A stretch of DNA of 64,000 nucleotides from Dechloromonas denitrificans (GTDB lineage: Bacteria; Pseudomonadota; Gammaproteobacteria; Burkholderiales; Rhodocyclaceae), in assembly GCF_020510685.1 (NCBI RefSeq), contig NZ_CP075185.1, positions 3,038,001 to 3,102,000 on the forward strand. The letters run 5' to 3'. Below the pieces are notes generated by a model that saw nothing but the letters and a program-made list of their open reading frames with translations, was not told the DNA's origin and made no database searches. Of this stretch, positions 15,459 through 23,657 are shown piece by piece; positions within the stretch are counted from its first letter, which is position 1; every line of letters starts with the position of its first letter. A program made the position numbers and the translations under genes.

Positions 15459-16348
15459 CCATCGATCTCGCATCCCTGCCGGCCCCCGAAGTTGTCGAAA
15501 GCCTCGCCTTCGAGACCATCCTGGCCGAAGCCAAGGCCGATTTCGTCGAACGCTATCCGGATGCCGCCGCGACCATCGACCTCGAATCGGACCCCGTCGT
15601 CAAGCTGCTGGAAACCTTCGCCTACCGCGAACTGCTGCTCCGTGCCCGCTACAACGACGAAGCCCGCGCCCTGCTGCTCGCCTTCGCTACCGGCGCAGAC
15701 CTCGACCATATCGGCATCACCTACTACAACGGCACCGAGCGCCTGGTCGTTACGCCGGCCGACGACACCACCATCCCGCCGACCCCGGCCGTCATGGAAA
15801 CCCACACCGATTACCGCACGCGCCTGCAACTGCAGCCGGAGAGCGAATCCGTCGCCGGTCCGCGCGATGCCTACCGCTTTCACGCTATTTCCGCCTCGGG
15901 TCAGGTCAAGGACGCCCAGGCCATCCGCCCCGAATCCAGCACCGTGCAGATCTTCGTGCTCTCCCGCCTCGGCAATGGCGTTGCAGATGCCGGACTGCTC
16001 GCCACGGTCGGCAACGCCGTAACGCCAGAAGACATTCGCCCGATGTGCGACGAGGTCGTCGTCAGCTCGGCCGCCATCGTCGAATACGTTCTCGACGTCG
16101 ACCTGATCCTTTTCTCCGGCCCTTCCGGCGAAGTCGTCATCCCGGCAGCAGAAGCCGCGCTCGCCGCCTTTGCTGCCGAAAACCATCTTCTCGGCAACGA
16201 CATCGTCGATAGCGCTATCAAGGCCGCCGCTCATATTCCCGGCGTCAAGAAGGTAATCATCAACAGCCCGCCCGCCGACGTCGTCTGCACCCCCGGCCAG
16301 GCGCCGTACTGCACCGCCATCAGCGTCAACGTCACCGCCGTCGAATGA
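15455..16348 (+). CDS. J: Baseplate assembly protein J (P2 gpJ family)
   Basis: 297 residues (P2 gpJ 302). Typical segments are FVERYPDAAATIDLESDPVV, LETFAYRELLLRARYND, GADLDHIGITYYNGTERLVV and DYRTRLQLQPESESVAGPR. It forms the wedge of the contractile-tail baseplate (T4 gp6-like). Confidence 0.95.
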   Translation: MTIDLASLPAPEVVESLAFETILAEAKADFVERYPDAAATIDLESDPVVKLLETFAYRELLLRARYNDEARALLLAFATGADLDHIGITYYNGTERLVVTPADDTTIPPTPAVMETHTDYRTRLQLQPESESVAGPRDAYRFHAISASGQVKDAQAIRPESSTVQIFVLSRLGNGVADAGLLATVGNAVTPEDIRPMCDEVVVSSAAIVEYVLDVDLILFSGPSGEVVIPAAEAALAAFAAENHLLGNDIVDSAIKAAAHIPGVKKVIINSPPADVVCTPGQAPYCTAISVNVTAVE

Positions 16349-16926
16349 ACCAGCCCGCCACCCTGCTCCCGCCCAGCAGCACGCCGCTCGAGCGCGCCAT
16401 CGATCGAACCGGTGCCGCCCGCCTTGCCGCACAGCCTGCCATCATCGGCGGGCTGTGGAATGCCGCTACCTGCCCGGTTGACCTGCTCCCCTATCTCGCC
16501 TGGGCAGTGTCTGTCGATGAATGGGACAACCTGTGGAGCGAAGAAAAAAAGCGCGCCATCATCGCCGAGGCACCGGAGATCCATCGCACCAAGGGCACGC
16601 CCAGCGCGATCCGTCGCGCCCTGGCGGCCCTCGGCCAGCCGGATGCTGAAATCACCGAGCGCACCGACTACATCCGTTGCGACGGTTCGGTCATCTGCGA
16701 TGGATCGCATACCTGTGGCGGCCGCTGGGCAACCTACCGCATCCGCCTGTTCCAGCCGCTCACCGTCGGCGATGCGCAACTCATCAAGCGCACGCTTGAA
16801 GCGGTCGGCCGGCTTTCTACCCAGATGCTTTCCCTCGATTTCAGCGCCGCCGCATTCCGCTGCGACGGATCGATCACCTGTAACGGCGACTACTCGTGTG
16901 GCGCCGTTGACACCACCATCAACTAG
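16345..16926 (+). CDS. I: Tail protein I (P2 gpI family) with Cys-rich CDGS motifs
   Basis: 193 residues (P2 gpI 176). The N-terminal part is standard (STPLERAIDRTGAARLA, WNAATCPVDLLPYLAWAVSV, HRTKGTPSAIRRAL). The C-terminal part carries two copies of a motif, RCDGSVICDGSHTCGG and FRCDGSITCNGDYSCGA, each with three cysteines. Related phages usually have tyrosine at these DGS positions (from memory). The cysteines could bind metal or form disulfides. gpI connects the wedge and fibre. Confidence 0.93.
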   Translation: MNQPATLLPPSSTPLERAIDRTGAARLAAQPAIIGGLWNAATCPVDLLPYLAWAVSVDEWDNLWSEEKKRAIIAEAPEIHRTKGTPSAIRRALAALGQPDAEITERTDYIRCDGSVICDGSHTCGGRWATYRIRLFQPLTVGDAQLIKRTLEAVGRLSTQMLSLDFSAAAFRCDGSITCNGDYSCGAVDTTIN

Positions 16927-16935
16927 GAGCCGCCG

Positions 16936-18102
16936 ATGGCCGCTTTACCCGAACTCGAACAATTCGACGCCAATGTATTCCAGATTGAAACCGACTCCGT
17001 CTGGCTCGGCGGTGTCGACGGCCTGGCAAATAATCAGGGCAAAGCCCTGGCCAACCGTACCAAATGGCTCAAGGCTCAACTGATAGCAGCGGTGCAAGGC
17101 CTCGCAGACCATGCCGCCGCCCTCGATCCGCATCCGCAATATGCAACCGACGCCTCGGTCGCCGAACAGCTCGCCGCGTTAGTTGACTCCTCGCCCGCCA
17201 CGCTCAATACCCTGAATGAACTCGCCGCAGCCCTGGGTGATGATCCAAACTTTGCAGCGACAGTGACCGCAGCGCTCGGATTGCGTTTGACCGTCGCCGA
17301 CTTCCAGAAAGCCGCTGGGATCACGGCTTCCGCTGCAGGTACCGCCGATGCAATCACGGCAGCCTACACCCCGGTCATCGCCGCTCTCGCCAATGGTATG
17401 ACGCTCCATTTCAGAGCGACGGCTGCCAACGCCACTACAACACCGACTTTCACGCCGGCCTCGCCCGGAATCGCGCCTAAGACGATCGTCAAGGGAAATA
17501 ACCTGCCACTCACCGTAGCTGACATTGCCGGCGCTGGCTTCTGGGCCACCGTTCGCTATGACTTGACGCTGGACAAGTGGGTACTGATCAACCCCGCCAA
17601 CGGCGTCAATTCAGGGATGTCTCAGGCCCAGGCTGATGCGCGCTACTGTGGGATTGGTTATCTGCACGTTCGAGACGAAAAATCTGTAGGAACGCTGGGC
17701 GGATCTTCGGTCGTAGGAATGCAGGTCCGGGTCTTAAATACGGTTGCTGCAAATACCATTGGCGGCGCTTCGCTGGCATCAAACCAAATAACCTTGCCGG
17801 CTGGGACTTATAGGGTTTTTGCCCGCGCTCCCGTCAATAACGTAGAGGGGAACAAAGCCATCTTGTACAACACAACGGACGCCACAAATACCCTAATCGG
17901 CAGTTCTAATAATGGGATCTCTGGACAGAACAGCGACAGCGTAATTATTGGACAATTTACAATTTCGGCATCAAAAGTATTTGAACTTCGCCACTGGATA
18001 CAGACTGCGACCGGGGGAAATGGGCTTGGGGACGCAGTGAATATATCGACTTTGACTGAGGTTTATTCCGAAGTCGAAATAATCAAGGTCAAGGAGTTTT
18101 AA
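16936..18102 (+). CDS. H: Tail fibre protein (P2 gpH-like)
   Basis: 388 residues. The N-terminal region has the tail-collar/DUF3751-like start (ELEQFDANVFQIETDSVWLG, GNKALANRTKWL style) and contains ADHAAALDPHPQYATDAS, a typical attachment linker. The C-terminal half (from about 17,640) is distinctly AT-richer with a different style (ITLPAGTYRVFARAPVNNVE, GQFTISASKVFELRHW), a jelly-roll-like receptor-binding tip. The composition break suggests that the tip has been exchanged. It is followed directly by its assembly gene. Confidence 0.88.
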   Translation: MAALPELEQFDANVFQIETDSVWLGGVDGLANNQGKALANRTKWLKAQLIAAVQGLADHAAALDPHPQYATDASVAEQLAALVDSSPATLNTLNELAAALGDDPNFAATVTAALGLRLTVADFQKAAGITASAAGTADAITAAYTPVIAALANGMTLHFRATAANATTTPTFTPASPGIAPKTIVKGNNLPLTVADIAGAGFWATVRYDLTLDKWVLINPANGVNSGMSQAQADARYCGIGYLHVRDEKSVGTLGGSSVVGMQVRVLNTVAANTIGGASLASNQITLPAGTYRVFARAPVNNVEGNKAILYNTTDATNTLIGSSNNGISGQNSDSVIIGQFTISASKVFELRHWIQTATGGNGLGDAVNISTLTEVYSEVEIIKVKEF

Positions 18103-18678
18103 ATGCGATTCGCAACTTTTGACGCCGATGGGCGCATCGATACAGCCCATAACGACGATACAGTCATCAAATTACCAGATGGTGCAGTCCAATTGACCGA
18201 TATTCAGTGGGAGAGTCGGTTCGATCTCCGTCTCTCCGACGGTGCGCTTCTGCTTGATCCTTTAGTTCCGGCCCTGGATGCAACAATTTTGAGTACGTGG
18301 AGCCGCGTCAAAGCAGAGCGCGATCGCCGAAAGAATCTCGGCTTCCAGTGCTCAGGCCACTGGTATCACTCCGACGTCGAGTCTAAAACGCAGCACCTCG
18401 GAAATAAGGACACGGCGCGCGATCAGATTGCGGTTGGTGGCCAGGCCATAGACCCATTGCGTGATCCGGTCACTAATCAGACCATCGCCTGGAAAACAAT
18501 GTCCGGTCAATTCGTCCCCCTGACCTGCGGTCTTGCGATAGATATCGTCGCAGCAGGAAAGTCGGCAGAGTTCTCGGTTTTCGCAGCTGCCGAGATGCAC
18601 CGGGCGCAAATGCTCGCCAGTCCAGATCCTTCCTCCTACGACTTCAGCGCTGGCTGGCCGGAAACCTTCGCGGGGTAA
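18103..18678 (+). CDS. G: Tail fibre assembly-like protein (DUF4376)
   Basis: 191 residues; its ATG follows the fibre stop directly. The C-terminal DUF4376 domain is clear: WSRVKAERDRRKNLGF, HSDVESKTQHLGNKD and WKTMSGQFVPLTCGLA. Such genes follow tail fibre genes and take the place of P2 G, acting as chaperone or as an additional fibre part. The first 60 residues look like a fibre-proximal segment (FATFDADGRIDTAHND). Confidence 0.8.
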   Translation: MRFATFDADGRIDTAHNDDTVIKLPDGAVQLTDIQWESRFDLRLSDGALLLDPLVPALDATILSTWSRVKAERDRRKNLGFQCSGHWYHSDVESKTQHLGNKDTARDQIAVGGQAIDPLRDPVTNQTIAWKTMSGQFVPLTCGLAIDIVAAGKSAEFSVFAAAEMHRAQMLASPDPSSYDFSAGWPETFAG

Positions 18679-18681
18679 GCC

Positions 18682-19104
18682 ATGCGCGTCCTCTTCTGCA
18701 CCTCGAAGCTGCCCGGCGCTGCGCTGATCCGTGCCGTCACCTGGTCGGCCTGGTCGCATGTCGCGCTGATCGACGGCGACGAGGCGATCGAGGCGACCTG
18801 GCCGGCCGTTCGCGTCGCGCCGCTGGATGAACTGATTGCCAAACACTCCGCCTACGCCATTGTCGACCTGCCTTGCAAGGATTCGGCCGAGGTCATCGCT
18901 GCCGCCCGCTCGCAAGTCGGCAAGCCCTATGACCTGACGGCGCTGTTTGGCCTGGTGCTGCACCGCGACTGGCAGGAATCCGATAGCTGGTTCTGTTCGG
19001 AACTGGTCGCCTGGGCCTTCTCGCAAGGTAAGTCGCCGCTTTTTCGCGCCGACGCGATGCACCGCATCACGCCGCAGCACCTGTGGATGCTGCCGGCCGC
19101 CTGA
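18682..19104 (+). CDS. YebB/YiiX-type permuted papain-like peptidase
   Basis: 140 residues. Motifs are TWSAWSHVALIDGDEAIE (likely catalytic His in SHVAL), SQVGKPYDLTALFG and SWFCSELVAWAF (likely catalytic Cys in FCSEL), which define permuted NlpC/P60-like (DUF830) enzymes. Substrates in other members include peptidoglycan peptides or acyl/ester bonds. P2 has no gene between G and FI, so this is an insertion within the tail operon. As part of the late baseplate operon it could be a tail-tip hydrolase or be used at entry, but this is inferred from position. Confidence 0.78.
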   Translation: MRVLFCTSKLPGAALIRAVTWSAWSHVALIDGDEAIEATWPAVRVAPLDELIAKHSAYAIVDLPCKDSAEVIAAARSQVGKPYDLTALFGLVLHRDWQESDSWFCSELVAWAFSQGKSPLFRADAMHRITPQHLWMLPAA

Positions 19105-19107
19105 TCC

Positions 19108-19169
19108 GGTCCTAAGCCGGCACGCCACAACCGCCGCCGCGCGACACCCGCGCGCGCGGCCGGCAACAT
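19108..19169 (+). promoter_or_regulatory. Late promoter for FI-FII-E-T-U-D operon
   Basis: GGTCCT (19108-19113), 13 bases, ACAACC (19127-19132), 31 bases, CAACAT (19164-19169). CG tract at 19149-19158. Even the inner 13 bases resemble the O site (AAGCCGGCACGCC against AAGCGGAAACGCC). It is the counterpart of the P2 F promoter. Confidence 0.72.
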
Positions 19170-19196
19170 GGCAGCACACCTTCCAAGGAGCTGCCC

Positions 19197-20369
19197 ATGC
19201 CCACCGATTACCACCACGGCGTACGCGTCTTCGAGCTGACCGACGGCCGCCGGCCGATCCGGACCATCGAATCCGCCATCATCGGCCTTGTCGCCACCGG
19301 CAGCGATGCCGACGCCGTCGCCTTCCCGCTCGACACCGCCACGCTGATCACCGACGTCCGCACTGCCAGCGGCAAGGCCGGCACCCTCGGCACTCTGGCA
19401 AAAACGCTTGATGCGATTGCCGACCATGGCTCGCCGGCCTGCATCGTCGTCCGCGTTCCCGATGGTGCGGCACCCGCTGAGCTGACCAGCAACCTGATCG
19501 GCAGTGTCACGCCAGCCGGGCAAATGAAGGGCATGAAGGCCCTGCTCTCATCACAAGCCAAGTTCGGCATCAAGCCGCGCATCCTCGGCATCCCCGGCCT
19601 AGACTCGCTGCCGGTCGCTACCGAGCTGATCGCCATCGCCAAGCAGCTGCGCGGCTTCGCCTATCTCTCGGCCAACGGCTGCGAGACCAAGGAAGAAGCC
19701 GTCACCTACCGCGACAACTTCGGCGACCGCGAAGCCATGGTCATCTGGCCCGATTTTCAGTCCTGGGACACCGTCGCCAATGCCACCGCTACCGCACCAG
19801 CAATCGCCCGCGCCCTCGGCCTGCGCGCCCAGATCGACGACGAAATAGGCTGGCACAAGACGCTGTCGAATATTCCGGTCCAGGGCGTCACCGGTATCAC
19901 CAAGGATGTCTTCTGGGATCTGCAGGACCCGAGCACCGACGCCGGCTTCCTCAACGCCGCCGACGTCACCACGTTGATCCGCCGCGACGGCTACCGCTTC
20001 TGGGGTTCCCGCACCTGCACGGCCGACCCGCTGTTTGCCTTCGAGTCCTACGTCCGCACTGCCCAGATCCTTGCCGACACCATTGCCGAGGCGCACTTCT
20101 GGGCCGTCGACAAGCCGCTCAACCAGACGCTGATCAAGGACATCATCGAAGGCGTCAACGCCAAGTTCCGCGAGCTGAAAGCGCTGGGCTACATCATCGA
20201 CGGCAAGGCCTGGTACGACCCCGCCGTAAATGACGAAGTCACCCTCAAGGCCGGCAAGCTCTACATCGACTACGACTACACGCCGGTCCCGCCGCTCGAA
20301 AACCTGATGTTCCGCCAGCGCATCACCGACCGCTACCTCGCGGACTTCGCCGCTCAACTGGCCGCTTGA
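19197..20369 (+). CDS. FI: Contractile tail sheath protein (P2 gpFI)
   Basis: 390 residues (P2 gpFI 396). Family pattern: [20 protein letters not shown] at the start, [32 protein letters not shown], and the end [20 protein letters not shown]. It forms the sheath that contracts to drive the tube into the host. AAGGAG lies seven bases upstream of the ATG. Confidence 0.96.
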   Translation: MPTDYHHGVRVFELTDGRRPIRTIESAIIGLVATGSDADAVAFPLDTATLITDVRTASGKAGTLGTLAKTLDAIADHGSPACIVVRVPDGAAPAELTSNLIGSVTPAGQMKGMKALLSSQAKFGIKPRILGIPGLDSLPVATELIAIAKQLRGFAYLSANGCETKEEAVTYRDNFGDREAMVIWPDFQSWDTVANATATAPAIARALGLRAQIDDEIGWHKTLSNIPVQGVTGITKDVFWDLQDPSTDAGFLNAADVTTLIRRDGYRFWGSRTCTADPLFAFESYVRTAQILADTIAEAHFWAVDKPLNQTLIKDIIEGVNAKFRELKALGYIIDGKAWYDPAVNDEVTLKAGKLYIDYDYTPVPPLENLMFRQRITDRYLADFAAQLAA

Positions 20370-20384
20370 TAGGAGCACCCGAAC

Positions 20385-20897
20385 ATGGCACTACCCTCCA
20401 ACCTCAAAAACTTCAACCTCTTCAACGACGGCAACAGCCTGATGGGCGTCGCCGAAGAAGTCGCCCTGCCCAAGCTCTCCCGCAAGATGGAAGAATTCCA
20501 GGGCGCCGGCATGCCGATGCCCATCGACGTCGACATCTCCAACGAGAAGATCGAGCTCGACTGGACCTGCTCCGGCTTCGTCTTCGACGTCGTCAAGCAA
20601 TACGGCGCCGCCAAGGCCAACGCCAACCTGCTGCGTTTCGCCGGGGCGTACCAGCGCGAAGACACCGGCGACGTCGACGCCGTTGAAATCGTCGTCCGCG
20701 GCCGCCACAAGGAACTCGACTTCGGCAATGCCAAGGTCGGCGACAAGACCCAGACCAAGATCAAGACTACCTGCAGCTACTACAAGCTGACGGTCAACGG
20801 TTCGGTCCTATTCGAGATCGACGCCCTGGCGATGGTCTTCATCGTCGATGGGGTCGACATGCTCGACAAACAGCGCAAGGCCATCGGCCTGGCGTAA
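20385..20897 (+). CDS. FII: Tail tube protein (P2 gpFII)
   Basis: 170 residues (P2 gpFII 172). Starts ALPSNLKNFNLFNDGNSLMG and contains EVALPKLSRKMEEFQGAGMP and KELDFGNAKVGDKTQTKIKT. It polymerises to the inner tube. The spacing to FI is 15 bases with AGGAG. Confidence 0.96.
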   Translation: MALPSNLKNFNLFNDGNSLMGVAEEVALPKLSRKMEEFQGAGMPMPIDVDISNEKIELDWTCSGFVFDVVKQYGAAKANANLLRFAGAYQREDTGDVDAVEIVVRGRHKELDFGNAKVGDKTQTKIKTTCSYYKLTVNGSVLFEIDALAMVFIVDGVDMLDKQRKAIGLA

Positions 20898-20921
20898 CGA
20901 ATAACCCACCGCCGAGAACTG

Positions 20922-20986
20922 CCCCGGGAGACGGCAAAACCGGGGAGGAAGGAACAGAGGGTGCCCGCCGTTCGATGAGGGCACCC
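20922..20986 (+). terminator. Two hairpins between FII and E (weak terminator/attenuator)
   Basis: CCCCGG (20922-20927) pairs with CCGGGG (20940-20945). GGGTGCCC (20959-20966) pairs with GGGCACCC (20979-20986) and is followed by only three T after a G. They probably lower read-through from the very abundant FI-FII message into E and T. Confidence 0.55.
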
Positions 20987-21010
20987 GTTTGAACCGAAAA
21001 GGAGATCGCA

Positions 21011-21325
21011 ATGAGCAACACCGCCACCATCACCCTCGAAGTACCCATCCAGCGCGGCGACAACAAGGTCGCCAGCATTACGCTGCACAAACCCAATGCC
21101 GGCGCCCTGCGCGGCGTCTCTATCCGAGCCATCCTCGACATGGAAGCCGACACCATCACCAAGGTCGTCCCGCGCATCAGCGACCCGAAACTCACCGAAC
21201 AGGAAGCCGCGCAGCTCGACCCCGTCGACCTGATGCAGAGCGGGATTGCGCTGGCCAATTTTTTTATGCCGAAGGCGGCGCTGGCCGAAGCAGCCGCGAG
21301 CCTGCAGCCCTCCCTGACGACGTAG
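21011..21325 (+). CDS. E: Tail protein E (P2 gpE, tail assembly chaperone)
   Basis: 104 residues (P2 gpE 91). Contains ITLHKPNAGALRGVSIRAIL and PRISDPKLTEQEAAQLDPVD, then LMQSGIALANFF at the slip site. It is read in the zero frame. With its frameshifted form it chaperones tape measure and tube assembly, like lambda G/GT. An AAGGAG box precedes the ATG. Confidence 0.92.
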   Translation: MSNTATITLEVPIQRGDNKVASITLHKPNAGALRGVSIRAILDMEADTITKVVPRISDPKLTEQEAAQLDPVDLMQSGIALANFFMPKAALAEAAASLQPSLTT

Positions 21326-21450
21326 AAGAAGCCATGGCCGACATCGCTGTCATCTTTCACTGGAGCCTCGAAAGCATGGCGGCGATGGATCTGCTCGAAC
21401 TCGCCCAATGGCGCGAGCGTGCCCGCCTCAGATCCGGAGCCGATGAATGA
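21011..21450 (+). CDS. E': Tail assembly fusion E+E' made by -1 frameshift
   Basis: After the slip at 21259-21265 translation continues in the -1 frame through FFYAEGGAGRSSREPAALPD and VIFHWSLESMAAMDLLELAQ to 21450, giving a fusion of 146 residues. The E' segment with HWSLESMAAMDLLELAQWRE is the conserved P2 E'/GpE+E' motif. The stop overlaps the tape measure ATG (ATGA). Both forms are needed for tail assembly in P2. Confidence 0.88.
21259..21265 (+). other. -1 programmed frameshift site (T TTT TTT)
   Basis: Seven T in register with the zero frame of E (codons AAT TTT TTT). A -1 slip gives ...NFFYAEGG and continues to the stop at 21450. P2 uses a similar heptamer (T TTT TTG) to make E+E'. 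Confidence 0.85.
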
Positions 21451-23654
21451 GTAACGCGCTCGAACTGAAGGTTGTCTTCGCCGCGATCGACAAGTTCATC
21501 CGCCCGGTCAAGGCCATCACCGGCGCTGCCGGCGAGGCCGCCAAGGCGCTACGCGACAACACCGCGCGGATGAAGGAATACAACCGCACGATTGAGCAGA
21601 TCGACGCGTTCAAGAAGGTCGAAAAGGACGCCGCCATCGCGGCTAACACCTTCGCCAAGAACCGCCGTGAAATCGATGCGCTGAAGTCGGCGATGGAACG
21701 CGTCGGCGTGCCGACCAAGGCCATGTCCGACGAAATGGCCCGGCTCGGCAAGCGCTCCGACGAACTCAAGAACAAACACCAGTCGCTACTCAATACCGAG
21801 CAGGCGTTGTTCGAGAAACTGAAAGCCGCCGGCATCGATACCAGCCGGCTCGCTGAGCACCGCCGCCAGCTGGCCAGCTCGACCGCCGAGGCCGCCAACG
21901 CCAGCCGCCGGCTACAGTCCGCGCTGGAAGCCGAAAACCAGAAGATGCGCCGCCTGCGCGCCGCCCAGGCCGACCTTGCCAAGTCTCGCGAAACCGCCGG
22001 CAAGCTGGCCATGGCCGGCGCCGGCATCAGTGCGGCCGGGGTCGCGGTTGGCGTCCCGCTCACCAAATCGCTCAAAGATTTCGGCGATTTCGAAACGGCC
22101 ATGCTCGGTGTCGCCAAGCAAATGGACGGTACCCGCGACGCTAACGGAAGATTGACAAAGACCTATTGGGAGATGGCCGACGCGATCAAGGAAATATCAG
22201 AACGTCTACCGGGTAGTGCCAACGATATTGCCAAGATCGTCGAAGGCGGTGCCCGCATGGGCATCCAGGGCCGGGAAAACCTCCTTAAATACGCCGAAGC
22301 CACGGCGATCATGGCGCAGGCTTTCGATATACCGACCGAGCAGATCGGCAAGGATATGGGAACGGTCGCGCAGCTCTACAAAGTCCCCATCGCCAACATC
22401 AAGGATCTTGGCGACACCATCAACTGGCTCGATGATCAGACCTTGGCGCAGGGGGCAGACATTATCGAAGTCATGAAGCGGATCAATGGCGTAACACAAC
22501 AGGCCAACATGTCCTATCGCGAGGCGGCGGCCCTCGGCTCGACTTTCTTGTCGATCGGATCGTCGGCCGAGGTTGCGGCATCGGCCACCCAGGCTATGAT
22601 CCGCGAACTCGGCATCGCCAATATGCAGAGTAAACGCTTCCGGGGCGGACTCTCCATGCTAGGGCTTGATGGAAATGCCGTGCAGAAGGGCATGAGCACC
22701 AACGCCACCGGTACGCTCATCATGGTGCTGGAGAAGATCAAGGCGCTGTCCGGCGATAAGCAACTGGAAGCCACGACGCGCCTATTCGGCAAGGAATACG
22801 GCGACGACGCGGCACGGCTGGCCGAGAATCTGGACAAATACCGCGAAGCGCTCCGGCTGGTGAACGACGAAAAGGCCAAAGGATCAATGGATCGTGAACT
22901 CAGCGCATGGCAGGACACGCTCGCGGCAAGTACGGAAAACACCCGGAACACGTTCAACAATCTGTCGACCGATCTGGGGAAGTATCTGAAGGGCGCAGCA
23001 GTCGAAACCCTCGATACGACTATGCGGATAGTCAAGGCAATGCGCGACTGGTCGAAAGAACACCCGAAGCTTTCGTCGGCGCTGATAACGACGGCAAAAT
23101 GGCTGACCATCGGACTGTCGGCGCTTGGTCTTCTGGCAATCGGCGCCGGCGCGGTCATCGTCCCCTTGGCAATGCTCAAGTTCTCCCTGTCCACGCTGGG
23201 CGTCACCGGCGCCGCCAACATGAGCTTGTTGAGTTTTGCCATCCGGGGCGTCGGCCTCGCCCTGAAGGCAACCGGCATCGGCCTTCTCATCTCGCTGCTG
23301 ATCACCGGCGCCGTGCTCATCTACGAAAACTGGGATAAGGTGAAGGCGCTCTTCACATCCTTCCTCGATGGCGTGATTACCAAGCTCAACCGCCTCAAGG
23401 AAAACCTGCGTTACTTGATGCCAGGTATTTTCGGGGACCTCAAAGACACCCCGACGAGGGCCTCAACAACCCAAGTGATCACAGCCTCGCCGATGATCCG
23501 GCAAGTCGCGGCCGCCAATAACTATAGCTTCAACATCACCCAGGCCCCGGGTACCGACAATCGTGAACTGGCCCGCCAGATATCCGCCGAAATAGAGCGG
23601 ATCGATGCCAAGAAGGCCGCTGGCCAGCGCAGCCGCCTGCGCGATCCGGAGTAA
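21447..23654 (+). CDS. T: Tail tape measure protein (P2 gpT family)
   Basis: 735 residues (P2 gpT 815). The N-terminal 180 residues form a coiled-coil-like region (EYNRTIEQIDAFKKVEKDAA, MARLGKRSDELKNKHQSLL). The PhageMin_Tail part follows (LKDFGDFETAMLGVAKQMDG, GAELGSTFLSIGSS style with YREAAALGSTFLSIG). Hydrophobic segments lie at about 548-580 and 600-630 (LTIGLSALGLLAIGAGAVIV). It sets tail length and is ejected into the host. Confidence 0.93.
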   Translation: MSNALELKVVFAAIDKFIRPVKAITGAAGEAAKALRDNTARMKEYNRTIEQIDAFKKVEKDAAIAANTFAKNRREIDALKSAMERVGVPTKAMSDEMARLGKRSDELKNKHQSLLNTEQALFEKLKAAGIDTSRLAEHRRQLASSTAEAANASRRLQSALEAENQKMRRLRAAQADLAKSRETAGKLAMAGAGISAAGVAVGVPLTKSLKDFGDFETAMLGVAKQMDGTRDANGRLTKTYWEMADAIKEISERLPGSANDIAKIVEGGARMGIQGRENLLKYAEATAIMAQAFDIPTEQIGKDMGTVAQLYKVPIANIKDLGDTINWLDDQTLAQGADIIEVMKRINGVTQQANMSYREAAALGSTFLSIGSSAEVAASATQAMIRELGIANMQSKRFRGGLSMLGLDGNAVQKGMSTNATGTLIMVLEKIKALSGDKQLEATTRLFGKEYGDDAARLAENLDKYREALRLVNDEKAKGSMDRELSAWQDTLAASTENTRNTFNNLSTDLGKYLKGAAVETLDTTMRIVKAMRDWSKEHPKLSSALITTAKWLTIGLSALGLLAIGAGAVIVPLAMLKFSLSTLGVTGAANMSLLSFAIRGVGLALKATGIGLLISLLITGAVLIYENWDKVKALFTSFLDGVITKLNRLKENLRYLMPGIFGDLKDTPTRASTTQVITASPMIRQVAAANNYSFNITQAPGTDNRELARQISAEIERIDAKKAAGQRSRLRDPE

Positions 23655-23657
23655 GCC

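Noticed and set aside
15269..16432. 387-residue open frame on the minus strand
   Set aside because: Antisense to W and J; Gly/Asp-rich shadow translation.
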